Assembly: GCA_019722365.1 (NCBI GenBank)
Contig: JADFUC010000954.1
Span: 2,542,001-2,606,000, forward strand
Direction: 5' to 3'
Origin: Lithospermum erythrorhizon
Taxonomy: Eukaryota; Streptophyta; Magnoliopsida; Boraginales; Boraginaceae
DNA: 64,000 bases
Part shown: positions 62,666 through 64,000 of the stretch, piece by piece
Layout: each line of letters begins with the position of its first letter
Position numbering within the stretch: position 1 is the stretch's first letter
The notes under the pieces: model-generated
What the model saw: only the letters and a program-made list of their open reading frames with translations
Databases searched by the model: none
What the model was told of the DNA's origin: nothing
Program-made: the position numbers and the translations under genes

Positions 62666-64000
62666 AGGTAATTTGGTGGGATTATTCTAAGGTGCCTTTC
62701 TCGTACAGTTGGTGATAATATCTTTCATGTGAAGTAGACGAGGATATTAAAATTGATAACTTAAATGGTTTAAGCAAGTTCACCTTTTTTCCTATGGGAT
62801 TTTTAAATATAACGATATATTTGTAGTGTTTTTAAAAAGATACTCGTAGTAATTTTATCTCGTTACATGTTAAACGGTAGGGGTTATAATACTGCATGTC
62901 TCAAATTTCTGTAAAGTGTAGTAATTTCTATGAATAACATTTGCATTAAGGGCGAAAAACTAAGAAAATCGTAAGTTTTTATGGGAGCCTTTTTTTGGTC
63001 AAATAGGTCATAATAAAAAGTCATTTTTTGTCATATGAGCATAGCTAAGATAAAATGTCGTTATTTCGTGAGTAATATTAGATTGTCGGATGAGTAGTGA
63101 TAAATTATTAGATAATATGAGTAATATGAAAACTAACCAAGGGTAAGAGTTCTAATATATTATATACACACCATGTATGTATAAACTTGAAACTTTTGTA
63201 AGATAATCGAATCAGAACGAGGTACATACATTTTAGAATAGTGCCAAAAGAATAAGTTTAAGAAGCTCTTGCAACATTTCAAAAAGCTATAGACATGAGA
63301 ATGAATGGAGGTAAAAAAATGACATGTCCCGGCAGGTTTCTAATGCTAAGAAAAGTTGTGTCCACCTTTGCATGGAAAGTTAATTACATGCATGCTCAAT
63401 ATGGTTTAATCTTATGTCAAAAGTAAATATCTTCTCCTTTTGAATTATCTCTCTAATTGATATGTTTCTTTTTCTAATATGCATTACGAATTTAATTTAT
63501 ACTTCATCATTTTGGAAACTTTGAAAGAAATTTAAGGGGGCGAAGCAAGCAGTCTCATCAAAGACTGAAAAATCACGTGTCATAAGCTTTTTCAAGTTTT
63601 CTTATGATGAAAGGAAAGGTTTATTTGAGCTCTATGTTTTGTAATTCTTCCAATCCATTTTAATTGTGATTTGATTTTTTTAAAATTAAACTTTGACCAT
63701 CAATTATTAATTATTCATTATTCTAAAAAATATAAAATTTATATAATTAGTTAAATGCTTTTAAAATAAGCTTGTAATATTAATTTTTTAATTTTTTAAT
63801 AATATAATTAAGAGTAATTGAAGATAAAAGATTTACAATACTTCGATATGTGAAAGTCCAATTAAAATGGTGGAAGTGGCAATTTTTGAAAAAGTAGCTA
63901 TCTTTCTGCATATTTTATGTTTCTGGGAGCTAATTTATGATAGAGATAATTGGTTCAAATGAATAAACACACTTGCTTGAGCAAAAGAAACACAAATTAA
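62666..64000. other. Upstream region of the RL-like gene and intergenic DNA
   Basis: AT-rich; no gene recognised to the window end. 63650-63740 has TTAATTGTGATTTGATTTTT and ACTTTGACCATCAATTA, perhaps a decayed MITE. Confidence 0.4.

Overview
The window looks like nuclear DNA of a core eudicot plant. It is AT-rich, its genes have short GT-AG-bounded exons and long introns, it carries many Stowaway-type MITEs (CTCCCTCCGT-like ends), tRNA-derived SINEs of the asterid type and microsatellites, and every recognisable protein is plant-like. I see no operons, bacterial features or CRISPR array. All gene models were spliced by eye from reading frame, splice consensus and remembered family sequences.

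Layout, left to right. (1) 368-2720 (+) is the 3' end of NSF, the vesicle-fusing AAA+ ATPase. (2) 5040-6543 (+) is a broken cyclin-T (CYCT1;3-like) gene with a frameshift and most of the cyclin fold missing. (3) 6.5-18.4 kb is gene-poor and holds MITEs, a pogo/Lemi1-like element and a 1.3-kb hAT-like element. (4) 18458-24096 (+) is a bHLH110-type transcription factor gene. (5) 29010-32285 (+) is a bifunctional nuclease gene (BBD1/BBD2 type), 33600-36438 (+) a short SEC14-like phospholipid-transfer gene, and 38155-39056 (-) the plastid ribosomal protein bL31c gene. From memory, these three match the Arabidopsis neighbours At1g75380, At1g75370 and At1g75350. (6) 43525-44021 (-) is a 77-codon gene of a plant-specific unknown family, built from three small exons. 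(7) 44-55 kb is repeat-rich: a second hAT-like copy in the opposite orientation, a perfect-looking fold-back MITE, Stowaway copies, long TA tracts and a 2.5-kb element with long inverted arms. (8) 55470-60280 (+) is a Maf/HAM1-like nucleotide pyrophosphatase gene. (9) 62310-62582 (-) is a RADIALIS-like single-SANT gene.

The genes do not form one pathway; they are ordinary housekeeping and regulatory genes in conserved microsynteny blocks. The most interesting features concern how they are spliced. The Maf gene carries two tandem, same-phase alternative exons that would swap the catalytic motif between an 'AADT' and a 'TCDQ' version. The bHLH110 first exon has an in-frame TAA that lies inside a perfect GTAAGT donor whose use removes the stop and keeps frame. 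The last BBD intron is bounded by a perfect 14-bp direct repeat, as expected for an intron born by insertion. The SEC14-like gene appears to have lost a splice donor, which ends the protein before the usual C-terminal region.
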